A DNA stretch of 64,000 nucleotides from NCBI RefSeq assembly GCF_002355655.1, contig NZ_AP017569.1, positions 1,364,001-1,428,000 on the forward strand, written 5' to 3'. A model generated the notes under the pieces. The model had not been told where the DNA came from and did no database searches. It saw only the letters and a list, made by a program, of their open reading frames with translations. The position numbers were made by a program, and so were the translations under genes. The stretch's first letter is position 1. Each line of letters opens with the position of its first letter. Shown here in pieces: positions 63,991 to 64,000 of the stretch. Origin of the DNA: Halorubrum trapanicum. GTDB taxonomy: Archaea > Halobacteriota > Halobacteria > Halobacteriales > Haloferacaceae.

Positions 63991-64000
63991 CAACAGACGA

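Overview
This window is chromosomal DNA from a halophilic archaeon, most likely Halorubrum or a close relative. The GC content is very high, the encoded proteins are strongly acidic, and many genes start 25-30 nt after a TTTATA-type TATA box (leaderless transcripts). The content is archaeal: A-type ATP synthase, TiaS, CarS, GGGP synthase, PAN, CetZ, archaemetzincin, Mre11/Rad50 and many haloarchaea-only families. I see no insertion sequence, integrase, CRISPR array or rRNA, so most of the window is core genome.

Layout. 0-8 kb: OsmC, HAD hydrolase, UPF0146, archaemetzincin, a wHTH protein, a frameshifted GcvT/YgfZ-like gene, a phosphate permease with an unlisted 42-aa membrane protein, a phosphodiesterase, repeat element A and DUF6276. 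7.6-16.7 kb (minus): ATP synthase genes transcribed H-I-K-E-C-F-A-B-D. 16.9-24 kb: a MinD4-like ATPase with a long acidic tail, an HTH regulator, TiaS, a VOC protein, a frameshifted DUF7543 gene, a small zinc ribbon, an M24 peptidase and DUF5789. 24-31.6 kb: repeat element B, a two-gene K+/H+ antiporter system, a GIDE-type membrane protein, a minimal RNase R, an MFS transporter, a 42-aa membrane protein, a phosphoesterase and tRNA-Ala(CGC). 31.9-42.8 kb: ribK-ribB, repeat element C, ilvE, DUF502, proline dehydrogenase, carS, two small zinc proteins, a UvrD-like helicase with an M24 dipeptidase, DUF7533, ribE and repeat element D. 42.8-54.8 kb: GGGP synthase, CetZ, then a pilus/secretion-like locus (coiled-coil protein, PilB/TadA-type ATPase, TadC/PilC-type membrane protein and four proteins with N-terminal membrane anchors). 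54.8-64 kb: DUF5791, an NAD-dependent epimerase, a DHH phosphoesterase, a 43-aa membrane protein, PAN, a wHTH protein, a hypothetical gene, mre11 and rad50.

How the genes work together: the ATP synthase genes form one energy operon; ribK, ribB and ribE cover three riboflavin/FMN steps; carS and GGGP synthase are two steps of archaeal ether-lipid synthesis; mre11-rad50 is the break-repair operon; and 44.8-54.7 kb looks like a dedicated export or pilus machine.

The most unusual feature is a non-coding element present four times (about 6.66, 24.06, 33.4 and 42.3 kb). Two stems flank a conserved core. The stem sequences differ between copies but stay complementary, and three copies end in a tail of 56-57-bp tandem repeats, each carrying a TATA-like box. 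This fits a structured RNA family or a non-autonomous mobile element. Two genes carry apparent one-base deletions in or beside G/C runs; these are either real lesions or assembly errors.
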